Origin: Microbacterium sp. W4I4
GTDB lineage: Bacteria; Actinomycetota; Actinomycetes; Actinomycetales; Microbacteriaceae
Length of the DNA stretch: 64,000 bases
Direction: 5' to 3'
Assembly (NCBI RefSeq): GCF_030816235.1
Contig: NZ_JAUSXT010000001.1
Location: 434,001 to 498,000, forward strand
Positions within the stretch are counted from its first letter, which is position 1, and every line of letters starts with the position of its first letter. Under the pieces are notes generated by a model, which saw nothing but the letters and a program-made list of their open reading frames with translations, had not been told where the DNA came from and searched no databases. The translations under genes were made by a program, and so were the position numbers. Shown here piece after piece: positions 18,107 through 27,120 of the stretch.

Positions 18107-20245
18107 TCAGCTCGCGATCCCGCGGATCGGCGGGTTGTGGAACGTCGCGCCGAACACGCGCTCCGAGGCACCCTCGCGGTCCAGGTACGGTGACGCGCCG
18201 CCGTCGATGAAGGGCCAGCCGGCTCCGAGGATGAGGCAGAGGTCGATGTCCTCGACCTCGGGCACGACGCCCTCGTCGAGCATCAGCTTGATCTCCTGGG
18301 CGAGTCCGTCCTGCACGCGGCGGAGGATCTCGTCAGCGGATGCCGGGGTGTTCCCCGCGGCCTGCTTGACGATCTTCTCGGCTGCCTTCGTGAACCCGGT
18401 GACCCGGCCGCCCTTGTCCTTCTCGACGACCTGGTCGAGATCTGCCAGCGCGTGGAAGTTCTCGTTGGCGTAGAACCGGTCCGGGAAGTGACGGACCATG
18501 GTGTCCTGCACGTGCGCGGCCACCTTCCAACCCACCAGGTCGATCAGCTGGAACGGGCCCATCGGCAGGCCGAGCGGACCGAACGCCTTCTCGACGTCGG
18601 CGACCGGAGTGCCCTCGTACACGGCACGCGCGGCCTCGCCCATGACCTTGGCCAGCAGGCGGTTCACGACGAACCCGGGTGCGTCGGCGGTGAGCACGGC
18701 GTTCTTGCCCAGGCCCTTGGCGACGACGAACGCGGTCGACAGCGCAGCATCCGCGGTGGCATCCGTCTTCACGATCTCGATCAGCGGCATGACCGCGACC
18801 GGGTTGAAGAAGTGGAAGCCGACCAGTCGCTCGGGGTGAGCGAGCGTCGAGCCGATCTCGGCCACCGACAGCGACGAGGTGTTGGTCGCGAGGATCGCGT
18901 CCTCGGCGATGATCTTCTCGATCTCGCCGAACACCTGCTGCTTGACGCCGACCTCCTCGAACACGGCTTCGATGACGAAGTCGCAGTCCGCGTACAGGGA
19001 CTTGTCGGTGGTGCCGGTGACGAGCGCGCGCAGCTTGTTGGCGGTGTCGCCGTCCAGACGGCCCTTCGCCTCCAGCTTGCCGATCTCCTCGTGGATGTAG
19101 GCGACGCCCTTGTCCACACGCGCCTGGTCCAGGTCGGTGATGAGCACGGGCACCTGCAGTTTGCGCACGAACAGCAGCGCGAACTGGCTGGCCATCAGAC
19201 CCGCGCCGATGATGCCGACCTTGGTGACCTTCTTCGCCAGCGCCTTGTCAGGGGCGCCGACGGGCCGTTTGGCGCGCTTCTGCACGAGATCGAACGCGTA
19301 CATCGACGCGGCGAACTGGTCGCCCGTGACGAGCTCGGCGAGCGCCTCGTCCTCGCGGGCGAAGCCCTCCGCCCTGGTGCCGCTCTTCGCCTTTTCCAGC
19401 AGGTCCAGGGCGACGTACGGCGAGCGCGGAACGGTGCCGATCTTCGACTCCAGCATGTTGCGGGCCATCTTGATCGCGATGGGCCACTTGGTGAGCCGCT
19501 CGATCTTGCCCGGCTCGTTCTTGCGCTCGACCTTCTTGCCGCCCAGGACGGCATCCGCCCAGGCCAGCGAGTTCTCCAGGAAGTTCGCGGCGGGGAAGAT
19601 GGCATCCATCAGGCCCATGTCGAACGCCTGCTGCGGCTTGAGCATCCGGTTCTGCTTCAGCGGGTTCGAGATGACGACCTCGAGGGCGTTCTCGATTCCG
19701 ATCAGGTTCGGAACCAGGTAGGCGCCGCCCCAGCCGGGGATGATGCCCAGGAAAACCTCGGGCAGGGCGAGGGCCGCAGCCGACGCGTCCACCGTGCGGT
19801 ACGAGGAGTTCAGTGCGATCTCCATGCCGCCGCCGAGGGCGAGGCCGTTCACGAACGCGAACGAGGGCACACCGAGCTCGGACAGCGAGCCGATCACCTT
19901 GTGACCGAGCTGCGCGATCAGGCGGGCGTTGTCCTTCGAGCCGACCCGGCTGATGTCGGACAGGTCCGCGCCAGCGGCGAGGATGTACTGCTTGCCGGTG
20001 ATGCCCACGGCCTGGATCTCACCGGCTGCGGCACGCGCCTTCAGCCCTGCGAGGGTCTCACCGAGCTCGGTGAGGGTCGCCGGGCCCAGCGTGTTCGGAC
20101 GGGTGTGGTCTCGTCCGTTGTCGAGCGTGATGAGCGCAAGGACCTTGCCGGAGGCGAGACGGATGTCGCGCACGGGGGAGTGCGTGACGACTTCTCCCTC
20201 GGTCAGCGCCGTGATGGGCGTGAAGTCGACATCGTCGTAGCTCAC
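18107..20245 (-). CDS. fadJ: Bifunctional 3-hydroxyacyl-CoA dehydrogenase / enoyl-CoA hydratase
   Basis: A 712-residue fatty-acid oxidation multienzyme subunit: enoyl-CoA hydratase N-terminal half (about 1-300) and NAD-dependent 3-hydroxyacyl-CoA dehydrogenase C-terminal half (about 320-712). The hydratase oxyanion-hole segments are AVGITGKQYILAAGADLSDI and FVNGLALGGGMEIALNSSYR, with LPEVFLGIIPGWGGAYLVPNLIG. The dehydrogenase has VTKVGIIGAGLMASQFALLF, ATNTSSLSVAEIGSTLAHPERLVGFHFFNPV (catalytic His) and a C-terminal LDEGVVPEVEDIDLCLILGAGWPF. The start is GTG at 20243-20245, overlapping the thiolase stop by a few bases and preceded by GGAAGAGGAAG; the longer upstream frame belongs to fadA. Forms an operon with fadA. 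Confidence 0.93.
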   Translation of the reverse strand: MSYDDVDFTPITALTEGEVVTHSPVRDIRLASGKVLALITLDNGRDHTRPNTLGPATLTELGETLAGLKARAAAGEIQAVGITGKQYILAAGADLSDISRVGSKDNARLIAQLGHKVIGSLSELGVPSFAFVNGLALGGGMEIALNSSYRTVDASAAALALPEVFLGIIPGWGGAYLVPNLIGIENALEVVISNPLKQNRMLKPQQAFDMGLMDAIFPAANFLENSLAWADAVLGGKKVERKNEPGKIERLTKWPIAIKMARNMLESKIGTVPRSPYVALDLLEKAKSGTRAEGFAREDEALAELVTGDQFAASMYAFDLVQKRAKRPVGAPDKALAKKVTKVGIIGAGLMASQFALLFVRKLQVPVLITDLDQARVDKGVAYIHEEIGKLEAKGRLDGDTANKLRALVTGTTDKSLYADCDFVIEAVFEEVGVKQQVFGEIEKIIAEDAILATNTSSLSVAEIGSTLAHPERLVGFHFFNPVAVMPLIEIVKTDATADAALSTAFVVAKGLGKNAVLTADAPGFVVNRLLAKVMGEAARAVYEGTPVADVEKAFGPLGLPMGPFQLIDLVGWKVAAHVQDTMVRHFPDRFYANENFHALADLDQVVEKDKGGRVTGFTKAAEKIVKQAAGNTPASADEILRRVQDGLAQEIKLMLDEGVVPEVEDIDLCLILGAGWPFIDGGASPYLDREGASERVFGATFHNPPIRGIAS

Positions 20246-21450
20246 TTCTTCCTCTTCTTTCCGTCGAAGAACGGGTTCTCCCAGATGACCGAACCGCCCT
20301 GGCCGAGACCGACGCACATGGCTGTCAGTCCGTAGCGGACGTCGGGACGCTCGGCGAACTGCGCGGCGAGCTGGATCATCAGACGCACGCCGGTCGCGGC
20401 GAGTGGGTGTCCGACGGCGATGGCGCCGCCCCACTGGTTCACGCGCGGGTCGTCATCGGCGATGCCGAAGTGGTCGAGCAGCGAGATCACCTGGATCGCG
20501 AAGGCCTCGTTCAGTTCGAACAGGCCGATGTCGTCGATCGTGAGGCCGGCCTTCTTGAGCGCCTTCGCTGTGGACGGGATCGGGCCGATGCCCATGATCT
20601 CGGGCTGAACGCCCGCGAACGCGAAGGAGACCATCCGCATCTTCGGGGTGAGGCCGAACTCCTTCACCGCACCGCCACCGGCCAGCAGCGACATGGTCGC
20701 GCCGTCGGTCAGGGGCGAGGAGGTGCCGGCCGTGACACGGCCGTGGGGACGGAACGGCGTCTTCAGCGCTGCCAGATCCTCCATGGTCGTCTGAGGCCGG
20801 CGGCCCTCGTCCTCGGTGGCGAGCCCCCAGGCGCCGTCGGCGCCCTTCGTGGCCACCGACACCAGGTCGGGCTGGAACTTGCCGGCGTCGTACGCGGCCT
20901 GCACCTTGTGCTGGCTGAGCATGCCGAACCGGTCGGAGCGCTCCTTGGTCAGGTGCGGGAAGCGATCGAAGATGCGCTCGGCGGTGACGCCCATGTCGAG
21001 CGCGCCCGCGTCGACCATCCTCTCGGCGACGAAGCGCGGGTTGGGGTCGGCGTTGGTGCCGATGGGGTGGTGACCCATGTGCTCCACGCCACCGGCGAGG
21101 GCGAAGTCGTACATGCCGATGCCGATGGAGCCCGCCATGGTCGTGACGGATGTCATCGCGCCTGCGCACATCCGGTCGATCGCCAGCCCGGGAACGGTCT
21201 GCGGGAGACCGGCGAGGATCGCCACCGAGCGGCCCAGGGTGAGCCCCTGGTCTCCGGTCTGCGAGGTCGCGGCGATCGCGACGTCGTCGATGCGGTCGGC
21301 GGGGACGGAGGGGTTGCGCTCCATCAGTCCGATCGTCGCCTTGACGGCGAGGTCGTCCGCGCGGGTGTTCCAGTACATGCCTTTTTCGCCGGCGCGCCCG
21401 AAGGGTGTGCGCATACCGTCGACGAAGAAGACGTCCGAGATCTCGGCCAC
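20242..21450 (-). CDS. fadA: Acetyl-CoA acyltransferase (thiolase)
   Basis: A 402-residue thiolase that cleaves 3-ketoacyl-CoA with CoA, completing each beta-oxidation round with the downstream FadJ. The active-site cysteine is in VPGLAIDRMCAGAMTSVTTMAG (about residue 90), the first histidine motif is LFELNEAFAIQVI with GGAIAVGHPLAATGVR, and the C-terminal cysteine is in YGLTAMCVGLGQGGSVIWENP. I start it at the GTG of 21448-21450 because GGAGG lies eight bases upstream; the ATG at 21462 is in frame but has no ribosome-binding site. Together the pair forms a FadBA-like complex. Confidence 0.93.
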   Translation of the reverse strand: MAEISDVFFVDGMRTPFGRAGEKGMYWNTRADDLAVKATIGLMERNPSVPADRIDDVAIAATSQTGDQGLTLGRSVAILAGLPQTVPGLAIDRMCAGAMTSVTTMAGSIGIGMYDFALAGGVEHMGHHPIGTNADPNPRFVAERMVDAGALDMGVTAERIFDRFPHLTKERSDRFGMLSQHKVQAAYDAGKFQPDLVSVATKGADGAWGLATEDEGRRPQTTMEDLAALKTPFRPHGRVTAGTSSPLTDGATMSLLAGGGAVKEFGLTPKMRMVSFAFAGVQPEIMGIGPIPSTAKALKKAGLTIDDIGLFELNEAFAIQVISLLDHFGIADDDPRVNQWGGAIAVGHPLAATGVRLMIQLAAQFAERPDVRYGLTAMCVGLGQGGSVIWENPFFDGKKRKK

Positions 21451-21523
21451 TCCTGCCTCCATTGGTTGGGATGATGCCAGCCTAGGAGTGCGCTCCTGGC
21501 GTCAGGAATCGGTTGGGTCGAAC

Positions 21524-22717
21524 CTACGAAGCGGCTTCGACCGCATCCGAATCGGTTTGAGGGCCTTCTACAAAAGCGGTCGCGATCTTCTGTGCAGTAT
21601 GCGCAATCTGCCAGGGTCGCGCGCCGAGGTCGGCGAGTGCCGTGCCGATGGCATCCGCGGTGAGTGCCGGCGGTTGCCAGGCGACCCGGCGCAGGTGCTC
21701 CGGGGTGAGCAGATTCTCGGTCGGCATGTGCAGCTCTTCGGCGATGGCCTCGACGACGGGACGAGCCGCCTTCAAGCGAAGATCCGCCTCCGGGTTGCGG
21801 TCCGCCCAGGCGCGCGGCGGCGGCAGGGCATCGCTGGGAACCCGTTCGCGGGGAAGGTCGTCGGTCGTGCGACCGCGTTCGATGGCATCCCACCAGCGGT
21901 CCAACTGGGCGCGGCTGGCGCGACCGTTGAACTCCTTGAGCCCGGCGAGCGCGTGCTTGCTCGACGGTGCGGCGAGGATCGCGGCCAGCAGCGACCGGTC
22001 GGGGACCAGTCGGCCGGGGGAGACGTCGATCTCCTCGGCGTAGTCCTCGCGGGCGGTCCACAGCTCGCGGGCCACGGCGAGCTGCCGCGCACCGCGCACC
22101 TTGTGCAGCCCGCTCAGTCGGCGCCACGGCTCAGTACGGGGCGGTTTCGGCTCGCGGTGCAGCGTCGCCTCGAACTCCTCACGCGCGATCTCGGTCTTGC
22201 CCGCGTCCTCGAGTTCGCCGGCGAGCACGTCGCGCACGTCGATGAGATGGAAGACGTCGAGTGCGCCGTACTCGAGCCACGACTCGGGCAGCGGGCGAGT
22301 GGACCAGTCCGCGGCGGAGTGCGCCTTGGCCAGGGTGATGCCGAGAGCATGCTCGACGACGGCGGCCAGACCGAACCCGTCACTGCCCAGCAGGCGCGAG
22401 GCCAGCTCGGTGTCGAAGATGCTCGCCGGCTCGAGTCCGAGCTCACGCAGCGAGGGCAGATCCTGGCTGGCGGCGTGGAAGACCCATTCGGCGCTGCCGA
22501 TGGCGTCCTGGAGGGCGGTGAAGTCGCCGATCGCCGGGGGATCGAAGAGGAACACGCCGGCGTCGCGGCGGAAGACCTGCACGAGGTAGGCGCGTTGGGA
22601 GTATCGGAATCCGGACGCCCTCTCGACGTCGACGGCCACCGGGCCCTCCGCCCGGGCGAGGGCGAGACAGGCTTCCTCGAACTCCGTGCGGTCACTGATC
22701 ACGGAGTATTCAGCCAC
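21524..22717 (-). CDS. rnd: Ribonuclease D family 3'-5' exonuclease with HRDC domain
   Basis: A 397-residue protein with a DEDD exonuclease domain (about 1-190) and a C-terminal HRDC domain (about 215-300). The catalytic acids are visible: Asp and Glu in GPVAVDVERASGFRYSQRAYLVQ, Asp in EWVFHAASQDLPSLRELG, and the Tyr/Asp pair in WLEYGALDVFHLIDVRDVL. RNase D trims the 3' ends of tRNA and other stable RNAs. The GTG start at 22715-22717 (VAEYSVISDRTEF) overlaps the stop of the DUF3000 gene by eight bases, so the two are one operon, a pairing common in actinobacteria. Confidence 0.9.
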   Translation of the reverse strand: MAEYSVISDRTEFEEACLALARAEGPVAVDVERASGFRYSQRAYLVQVFRRDAGVFLFDPPAIGDFTALQDAIGSAEWVFHAASQDLPSLRELGLEPASIFDTELASRLLGSDGFGLAAVVEHALGITLAKAHSAADWSTRPLPESWLEYGALDVFHLIDVRDVLAGELEDAGKTEIAREEFEATLHREPKPPRTEPWRRLSGLHKVRGARQLAVARELWTAREDYAEEIDVSPGRLVPDRSLLAAILAAPSSKHALAGLKEFNGRASRAQLDRWWDAIERGRTTDDLPRERVPSDALPPPRAWADRNPEADLRLKAARPVVEAIAEELHMPTENLLTPEHLRRVAWQPPALTADAIGTALADLGARPWQIAHTAQKIATAFVEGPQTDSDAVEAAS

Positions 22718-23291
22718 GTCCGCCCCTTCTCGCGCCGAAAACGGCGACGTCCTCTGAACCCGGCGGGAGACCCGCCAGCATCCCCACCAGTTCCACCCAT
22801 GCTTCCACATGCAGACGCAGGGGTGCTGCGGGTGTCCACGACGCGCGCAACTCGATCTGGGCGCCGTCGCCCTCGTCGGACAGCGATCCGAAGCCCTTGG
22901 AGAGCATCTTCGTGGAGGTGCCGGAAGCCGAGTGATAGGTCGCATCACGCGATTCGAGTGCGTCCACGAGCCACGACCAGGTGACCTCTGCGAGCAGCGG
23001 GTCGGTGCCGATCTCGGGCTCGAGCGGCGCCTGGGCGAAGGCGATCACTCGCCAGGCCCCGTTCCAGGCTGAGGGCTCATCAGGATCGAACAGCAGCACG
23101 AAGCGGCCGGACCCGTAGGTGGAGTCGCCGTGCTCGTCCGGCCGCACATCGGCCGCGAACGCGATCGAGAACGGTGCGATCCCAGACGGTGACGGGATCT
23201 CGCGGACGACGATGTCGGCGCGGAAGGGTGTCTCGCGCAGCTCGGCCGCGGCCTCGTCGAAGAGAGCTGCGGCATCCGGGTGTGCGGTCAC
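22710..23291 (-). CDS. DUF3000 domain protein
   Basis: A 193-residue soluble protein of the actinobacterial DUF3000 family. Family-like segments are FRADIVVREIPSPSGIAPFSIAFAADV, SGRFVLLFDPDEPSAWNGAWRVIAFAQAPLEPEIGTDPLLAEVTWSWLVDAL and SKGFGSLSDEGDGAQIELRASWTP. The function is unknown; its constant partnership with RNase D suggests an RNA-related role, but that is inference. The GTG start at 23289-23291 lies 25 bp from the divergent alpha/beta hydrolase gene, so a shared promoter region is squeezed in there. Confidence 0.85.
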   Translation of the reverse strand: MTAHPDAAALFDEAAAELRETPFRADIVVREIPSPSGIAPFSIAFAADVRPDEHGDSTYGSGRFVLLFDPDEPSAWNGAWRVIAFAQAPLEPEIGTDPLLAEVTWSWLVDALESRDATYHSASGTSTKMLSKGFGSLSDEGDGAQIELRASWTPAAPLRLHVEAWVELVGMLAGLPPGSEDVAVFGARRGGRG

Positions 23292-23316
23292 GTGGACAGG
23301 CTAGAGTCAGGAGGCG

Positions 23317-24474
23317 ATGAAGAGTCTCAGGCACGCCGTGGCCATCGCCGTCCCTGCCCTGCTGGCGGTGGGAGCGGCAACCGCCGTCGCCGTGCTCGCG
23401 ACCGCTCGACGAGTGGTCACACCGGCGGTGCGTCGCACGGACACGCACATCCTCGCGGTCGACACCGGCGCGCAGACGATCGAGTTGGATCGCACGCCCG
23501 ACACCGAGCTGCCCGGCCGTTACGGCCTGTTCACCACGGGCACGTACGGCTACGTGAAGATCGGCGCGGTGCTGAGCGCGGATGCCAAGGTGGTGCGCCG
23601 CAAGCTGCTGACGCAGATCGAGGCCGGAGCGCAGGTCGATCGGGATGCCGCCTTCAGCGGCTGGTACTACTCGAGCCCGGGCGAGCTGCACCTGCCCTGG
23701 GAGAGCGTGCTCATCGGCTCGCCCGCCGGCCCGTGCCCGGCGTGGTTCTTCCCCGGATCGTCGGACACCTGGGTGATCCAGGTGCACGGGCGCGGCGCGA
23801 CGCGCTCGGAGTGCCTGCGCGCGGTGCCCGTGTTCCATGCCATGGGCCACCCCACGCTCGTCGTCTCGTACCGCAATGACGGAGAGGCTCCGCGTTCGCA
23901 CGGCGGCCGCTACGCCCTGGGCGCGTCGGAGTGGCGCGACGTGGATGCCGCCATCGGGCACGCGCTGCGCCACGGCGCCCAGCGCGTCGTGCTGATGGGC
24001 TGGTCGATGGGCGGCGCGATCGCGCTGCAGACCGCGGTGTCCTCCGGGAACCGGTTGCGGATCGCCGCCATCGTGCTGGACTCGCCCGTCGTGGACTGGC
24101 GGACGGTGCTGCGGTTCCAGGCGCGCGAGCAGGGGCTGCGAGAGCCGATCCCCGCCCTCGCCATGGGTGTGCTGGAGAACACGATGATGGCGCGGTTGAG
24201 CGGCGCCGAGGATGCGATCGAGTTCGATCGCCTGGACATGGTGGCCCGGGCATCCGAGCTCGAGGCGCCGACGCTGATCCTGCACAGCGACGACGACGGG
24301 TTCGTCCCGTCCGATGCCTCGCATGCACTGGCCGCGGCGCGGCCCGACCTCGTGACGATGCCCGCCTTCTCGGTGGCCAGGCACACCAAGATCTGGAACT
24401 ACGACCAGACCGGCTGGACGGCGGCGATCACCGACTGGATGGATGCACAGGGACTGGTGCCGGCGGCATCCTGA
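23317..24474 (+). CDS. Membrane-anchored or exported alpha/beta hydrolase
   Basis: A 385-residue serine hydrolase. Residues 1-30 form a signal-anchor-like segment (MKSLRHAVAIAVPALLAVGAATAVAVLATARR). The nucleophile elbow is LMGWSMGGAIAL (about residue 228), the oxyanion-hole region is WVIQVHGRGATRSE (about 155), the acid lies in LILHSDDDGFVPSDASHALA (about 330), and the catalytic His is likely in FSVARHTKIWN (about 355). It resembles actinobacterial dienelactone-hydrolase/peptidase-like proteins of unknown substrate. Start ATG at 23317 follows AGGAGG. It diverges from DUF3000 and converges on sufE. Confidence 0.85.
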   Translation: MKSLRHAVAIAVPALLAVGAATAVAVLATARRVVTPAVRRTDTHILAVDTGAQTIELDRTPDTELPGRYGLFTTGTYGYVKIGAVLSADAKVVRRKLLTQIEAGAQVDRDAAFSGWYYSSPGELHLPWESVLIGSPAGPCPAWFFPGSSDTWVIQVHGRGATRSECLRAVPVFHAMGHPTLVVSYRNDGEAPRSHGGRYALGASEWRDVDAAIGHALRHGAQRVVLMGWSMGGAIALQTAVSSGNRLRIAAIVLDSPVVDWRTVLRFQAREQGLREPIPALAMGVLENTMMARLSGAEDAIEFDRLDMVARASELEAPTLILHSDDDGFVPSDASHALAAARPDLVTMPAFSVARHTKIWNYDQTGWTAAITDWMDAQGLVPAAS

Positions 24475-24486
24475 GCGTGGCGCGGG

Positions 24487-24918
24487 TCAGCGCTTCTGGA
24501 CCACCTGGCGCTTCGCGCGCATCAGCATCCCCGTCATCCCGGCGATGCGCAGCGGCGAGACGGCCCTCGTGAGGCCGATCGTCTGCGGGTAGTCGCCCGG
24601 GATCGCGAGCACCTCGTCGGCGGTGAGGCCGGTCAGGCCCTGCACCAGGATGCTCGCGAACCCGCGGGTCGTGGGAGCCTCCGGCGGCGCCGTCGCGTGC
24701 ATGGCGACGACGCCGTCGGTGACCTCGACGTTGATGAACACAGGGGACTGGCACTCGGCGACGCGCTCGTACATCTCGTCGTGGCCGACGAGGTGCTCGG
24801 GCACCGGCGGAAGCTCGTCGGAGTACTCCAGCAGAAGCTCCAGGCGTTCCGCTTCGGGAAGCTCCAGGAACTCCTCGCGGACCTCGGCGAGACGAGCGGG
24901 AAGGTGCGTGTCAGTCAC
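24487..24918 (-). CDS. sufE: SufE family sulfur acceptor protein
   Basis: A 143-residue SufE-fold protein that accepts persulfide sulfur from a cysteine desulfurase and hands it to Fe-S cluster assembly. The acceptor cysteine is in MYERVAECQSPVFINVEV (about residue 57). The fold is supported by YPQTIGLTRAVSPLRIAGMTGMLMRAKRQV at the C-terminus and LTADEVLAIP. It lies 18 bp downstream of a rhodanese-type sulfurtransferase on the same strand, so the pair forms a sulfur-trafficking operon rather than part of a suf cluster, an arrangement widespread in actinobacteria. Confidence 0.88.
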   Translation of the reverse strand: MTDTHLPARLAEVREEFLELPEAERLELLLEYSDELPPVPEHLVGHDEMYERVAECQSPVFINVEVTDGVVAMHATAPPEAPTTRGFASILVQGLTGLTADEVLAIPGDYPQTIGLTRAVSPLRIAGMTGMLMRAKRQVVQKR

Positions 24919-24936
24919 TCTGCAATTCTCCCACGC

Positions 24937-25833
24937 TCAGAGGGAGCCGGGCTCCGAGCCCGTCGCGATCGGGACGCGCACGGCGCTGCCCCACTCGGTC
25001 CAGGAGCCGTCGTAGTTGCGCACGTTCTCGAATCCGAGCAGGTGCTGCAGCACGAACCAGGTGTGGCTGGAGCGCTCACCGATGCGGCAGTAGGCGACGA
25101 CGTCGTCACCCGCCTTCAGGCCGGCGCCGTCGAGGTAGATCTCCTCGAGCTCGGCGCGCGTCTTGAACCCGCCGTCCTCGGCGACCGCGCGGCTCCACGG
25201 CACGCTCTGCGCGGTGGGGATGTGGCCGCCGCGAAGCGAGCTCTCGTCGGGGTACGCGGGCATGTGGGTGCGCTCACCGGAGTACTCCTCGGGGGAGCGG
25301 ACGTCGATCAGCGGACCCTGGCCGATGAACGCGAGCACGTCCTCCTTGTAGGCGCGCAGCACGGAGTCGTCGCGCTCGACGATCGGGTACTCGGTCGCCT
25401 CGCGGACGGTCTTGTCCTTGGTGATGGCGCGGCCCTCGGAGATCCACTTGTCGCGGCCGCCGTCGAGCAGGCGCACGTCCTCGTGTCCGAACAGCGAGAA
25501 CACCCAGAGCGCGTAGGCCGCCCACCAGTTGTTCTTGTCGCCGTAGATGACGACGGTGTCGTCGCGCGAGATGCCCTTGCGGCTGAGGAGCTCGGCGAAG
25601 CCCTCGCCGTCGACGTAGTCGCGCACGACCGGGTCGTTCAGCTCGGTGTGCCAATCGACCTTCACCGCGCCCGGGATGTGTCCCGTCTCATACAGCAGGA
25701 CATCCTCGTCGGACTCCACGACGACCAGGCCCGGCTTGTCGAGATTCGCCGCCAGCCACTCCGTGGTGACGAGCCGGCCGGGTTCGGAGTACTCGGAGAA
25801 TTTGGTGGATGAGTTGTCGATCTCGACAGTCAC
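24937..25833 (-). CDS. sseA: Thiosulfate / 3-mercaptopyruvate sulfurtransferase (tandem rhodanese)
   Basis: A 298-residue protein with two rhodanese domains (about 20-140 inactive, 165-290 catalytic). The active-site cysteine loop is [24 protein letters not shown] (about residue 245); CRIGERSS is the actinobacterial thiosulfate-sulfurtransferase loop. Conserved features of the first domain include [31 protein letters not shown]. It moves sulfane sulfur from thiosulfate or 3-mercaptopyruvate to an acceptor. It heads a two-gene operon with sufE, which suggests its persulfide goes to SufE, though that link is an inference. Divergent from zapE. Confidence 0.92.
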   Translation of the reverse strand: MTVEIDNSSTKFSEYSEPGRLVTTEWLAANLDKPGLVVVESDEDVLLYETGHIPGAVKVDWHTELNDPVVRDYVDGEGFAELLSRKGISRDDTVVIYGDKNNWWAAYALWVFSLFGHEDVRLLDGGRDKWISEGRAITKDKTVREATEYPIVERDDSVLRAYKEDVLAFIGQGPLIDVRSPEEYSGERTHMPAYPDESSLRGGHIPTAQSVPWSRAVAEDGGFKTRAELEEIYLDGAGLKAGDDVVAYCRIGERSSHTWFVLQHLLGFENVRNYDGSWTEWGSAVRVPIATGSEPGSL

Positions 25834-25963
25834 AGTTGCTCCTCTTGATTCAGGACGCGGGGTTGGGTGATTCGACGGCGTAAAGTTGAGCCGTCTCCTT
25901 CGACGATAGATCCCTTCGGGTGGGCCCGCATCCGGTTCGTAAGACTATGACTTCAGGAATGTG

Positions 25964-27007
25964 ATGACCCAGCAGATCAGCACGGGCGTCGTGCACCTCA
26001 TCGAGCGCACGCCGTCGGTCACCGGACCCGAGATGCTGGCGAGCATGACACCACCGCCGCAGTTCGCCTCGGCCACCTTCGAGACCTATCGGGCCGACCC
26101 GGCCTACCCGTCGCAGGAGGCCGCGAAGGAGACGCTGCAGCGATTCGCCGGAAAGAGCGAACCGGCCAGGAAGACGGGCCTGTTCCGTCGGGCGCCGAAG
26201 GAGACGCCGATGAAGCCGGGCGTGTATCTGGACGGCGGCTTCGGCGTCGGCAAGACGCACCTGCTGGCATCCGTCTACCACGCGCTTCCCGCGCGCCGGA
26301 AGTACTTCGGCTCGTTCATCGAGTACACGGCACTGGTCGGAGCCCTCGGCTACCGCAACACGGTTGACCTGATGCGCGGCGCGGACCTGCTGTGCATCGA
26401 CGAGTTCGAACTCGACGATCCCGGCGACACGATGGTGATGACCCGTCTGCTGGGTGAGCTCGTGGCGTCCGGCACCAGACTCGCAGCCACCTCGAACACC
26501 CCGCCCAACGCGCTCGGAGAGGGCAGATTCGCCGCCCAGGACTTCCTGCGCGAGATCCATGCGATGTCCGACAGCTTCGAGACGCTGCGCATCGACGGCG
26601 TCGACTACCGTCAGCGCTCGATCGACGGCAGCGCGTCCGTGCTGGAGGATGCCGAGTACGACCGGCGCGTGGCCGACGCCGCGGGCGACGGCGTCGCATC
26701 CGATGACGAGTTCTCCGAGGTGATCCGTCACCTGGCGAAGGTGCACCCGTCTCGGTACATCCGCATGATCGACGGGCTCGACGCCGTGGGGCTGCGAGAC
26801 GTGCGCGTGCTCACGGACCAATCCGAGGCGCTGCGTTTCGTGGCCTTCGTCGACCGCGTGTACGACGCTCAACTGCCCGTACTGGCGACGGGGGTGCCGC
26901 TGGATTCGGTGTTCGCCGAGGAGATGCTGGGCGGCGGATATCGCAAGAAGTATCTGCGTGCGGTGTCACGACTGAACGCTCTGACGCATTCCACCCGAGC
27001 CGCGTAA
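25964..27007 (+). CDS. zapE: Cell division protein ZapE / AFG1-like ATPase
   Basis: A 347-residue AAA-type ATPase of the ZapE (AFG1) family, which in E. coli affects Z-ring stability. Walker A is GVYLDGGFGVGKTHLLASVYH (about residue 87), Walker B is GADLLCIDEFELDDPGDTMVM (about 146), and the sensor region is GTRLAATSNTPPNALGEGRF. The C-terminal part has FVAFVDRVYDAQLPVLATGVPLDSVF, usual for the family. The start could be the GTG at 25961 or the ATG at 25964; the latter sits nine bases after AGGA. The length is normal for actinobacteria. It diverges from sseA. Confidence 0.88.
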   Translation: MTQQISTGVVHLIERTPSVTGPEMLASMTPPPQFASATFETYRADPAYPSQEAAKETLQRFAGKSEPARKTGLFRRAPKETPMKPGVYLDGGFGVGKTHLLASVYHALPARRKYFGSFIEYTALVGALGYRNTVDLMRGADLLCIDEFELDDPGDTMVMTRLLGELVASGTRLAATSNTPPNALGEGRFAAQDFLREIHAMSDSFETLRIDGVDYRQRSIDGSASVLEDAEYDRRVADAAGDGVASDDEFSEVIRHLAKVHPSRYIRMIDGLDAVGLRDVRVLTDQSEALRFVAFVDRVYDAQLPVLATGVPLDSVFAEEMLGGGYRKKYLRAVSRLNALTHSTRAA

Positions 27008-27050
27008 CACGCTGTTCACATTCGCGCGCTCGGCGTAACCGCCCTGCAAC
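27004..27050 (+). promoter_or_regulatory. GlnR-like boxes upstream of amtB
   Basis: GTAAC-N6-GCAAC at 27035-27050 fits the a-b box pair of actinobacterial GlnR sites (GTnAC-N6-GaAAC). A second, weaker pair, GTAAC-N6-TTCAC, lies at 27004-27019, 31 bp upstream. Ammonium-transporter genes are classic GlnR targets. Only one full pair matches well. Confidence 0.45.
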
Positions 27051-27120
27051 ACGGCGAGCGATCGGCTGAAACGCAGCGCCTCCACACTGGAGCTCACTCT
27101 TCCCGAAAGTGAGGTTCGTT

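Noticed and set aside
27004..27019. Second GlnR pair at amtB
   Set aside because: The b-box TTCAC fits the consensus poorly; only the pair at 27035-27050 was given weight.
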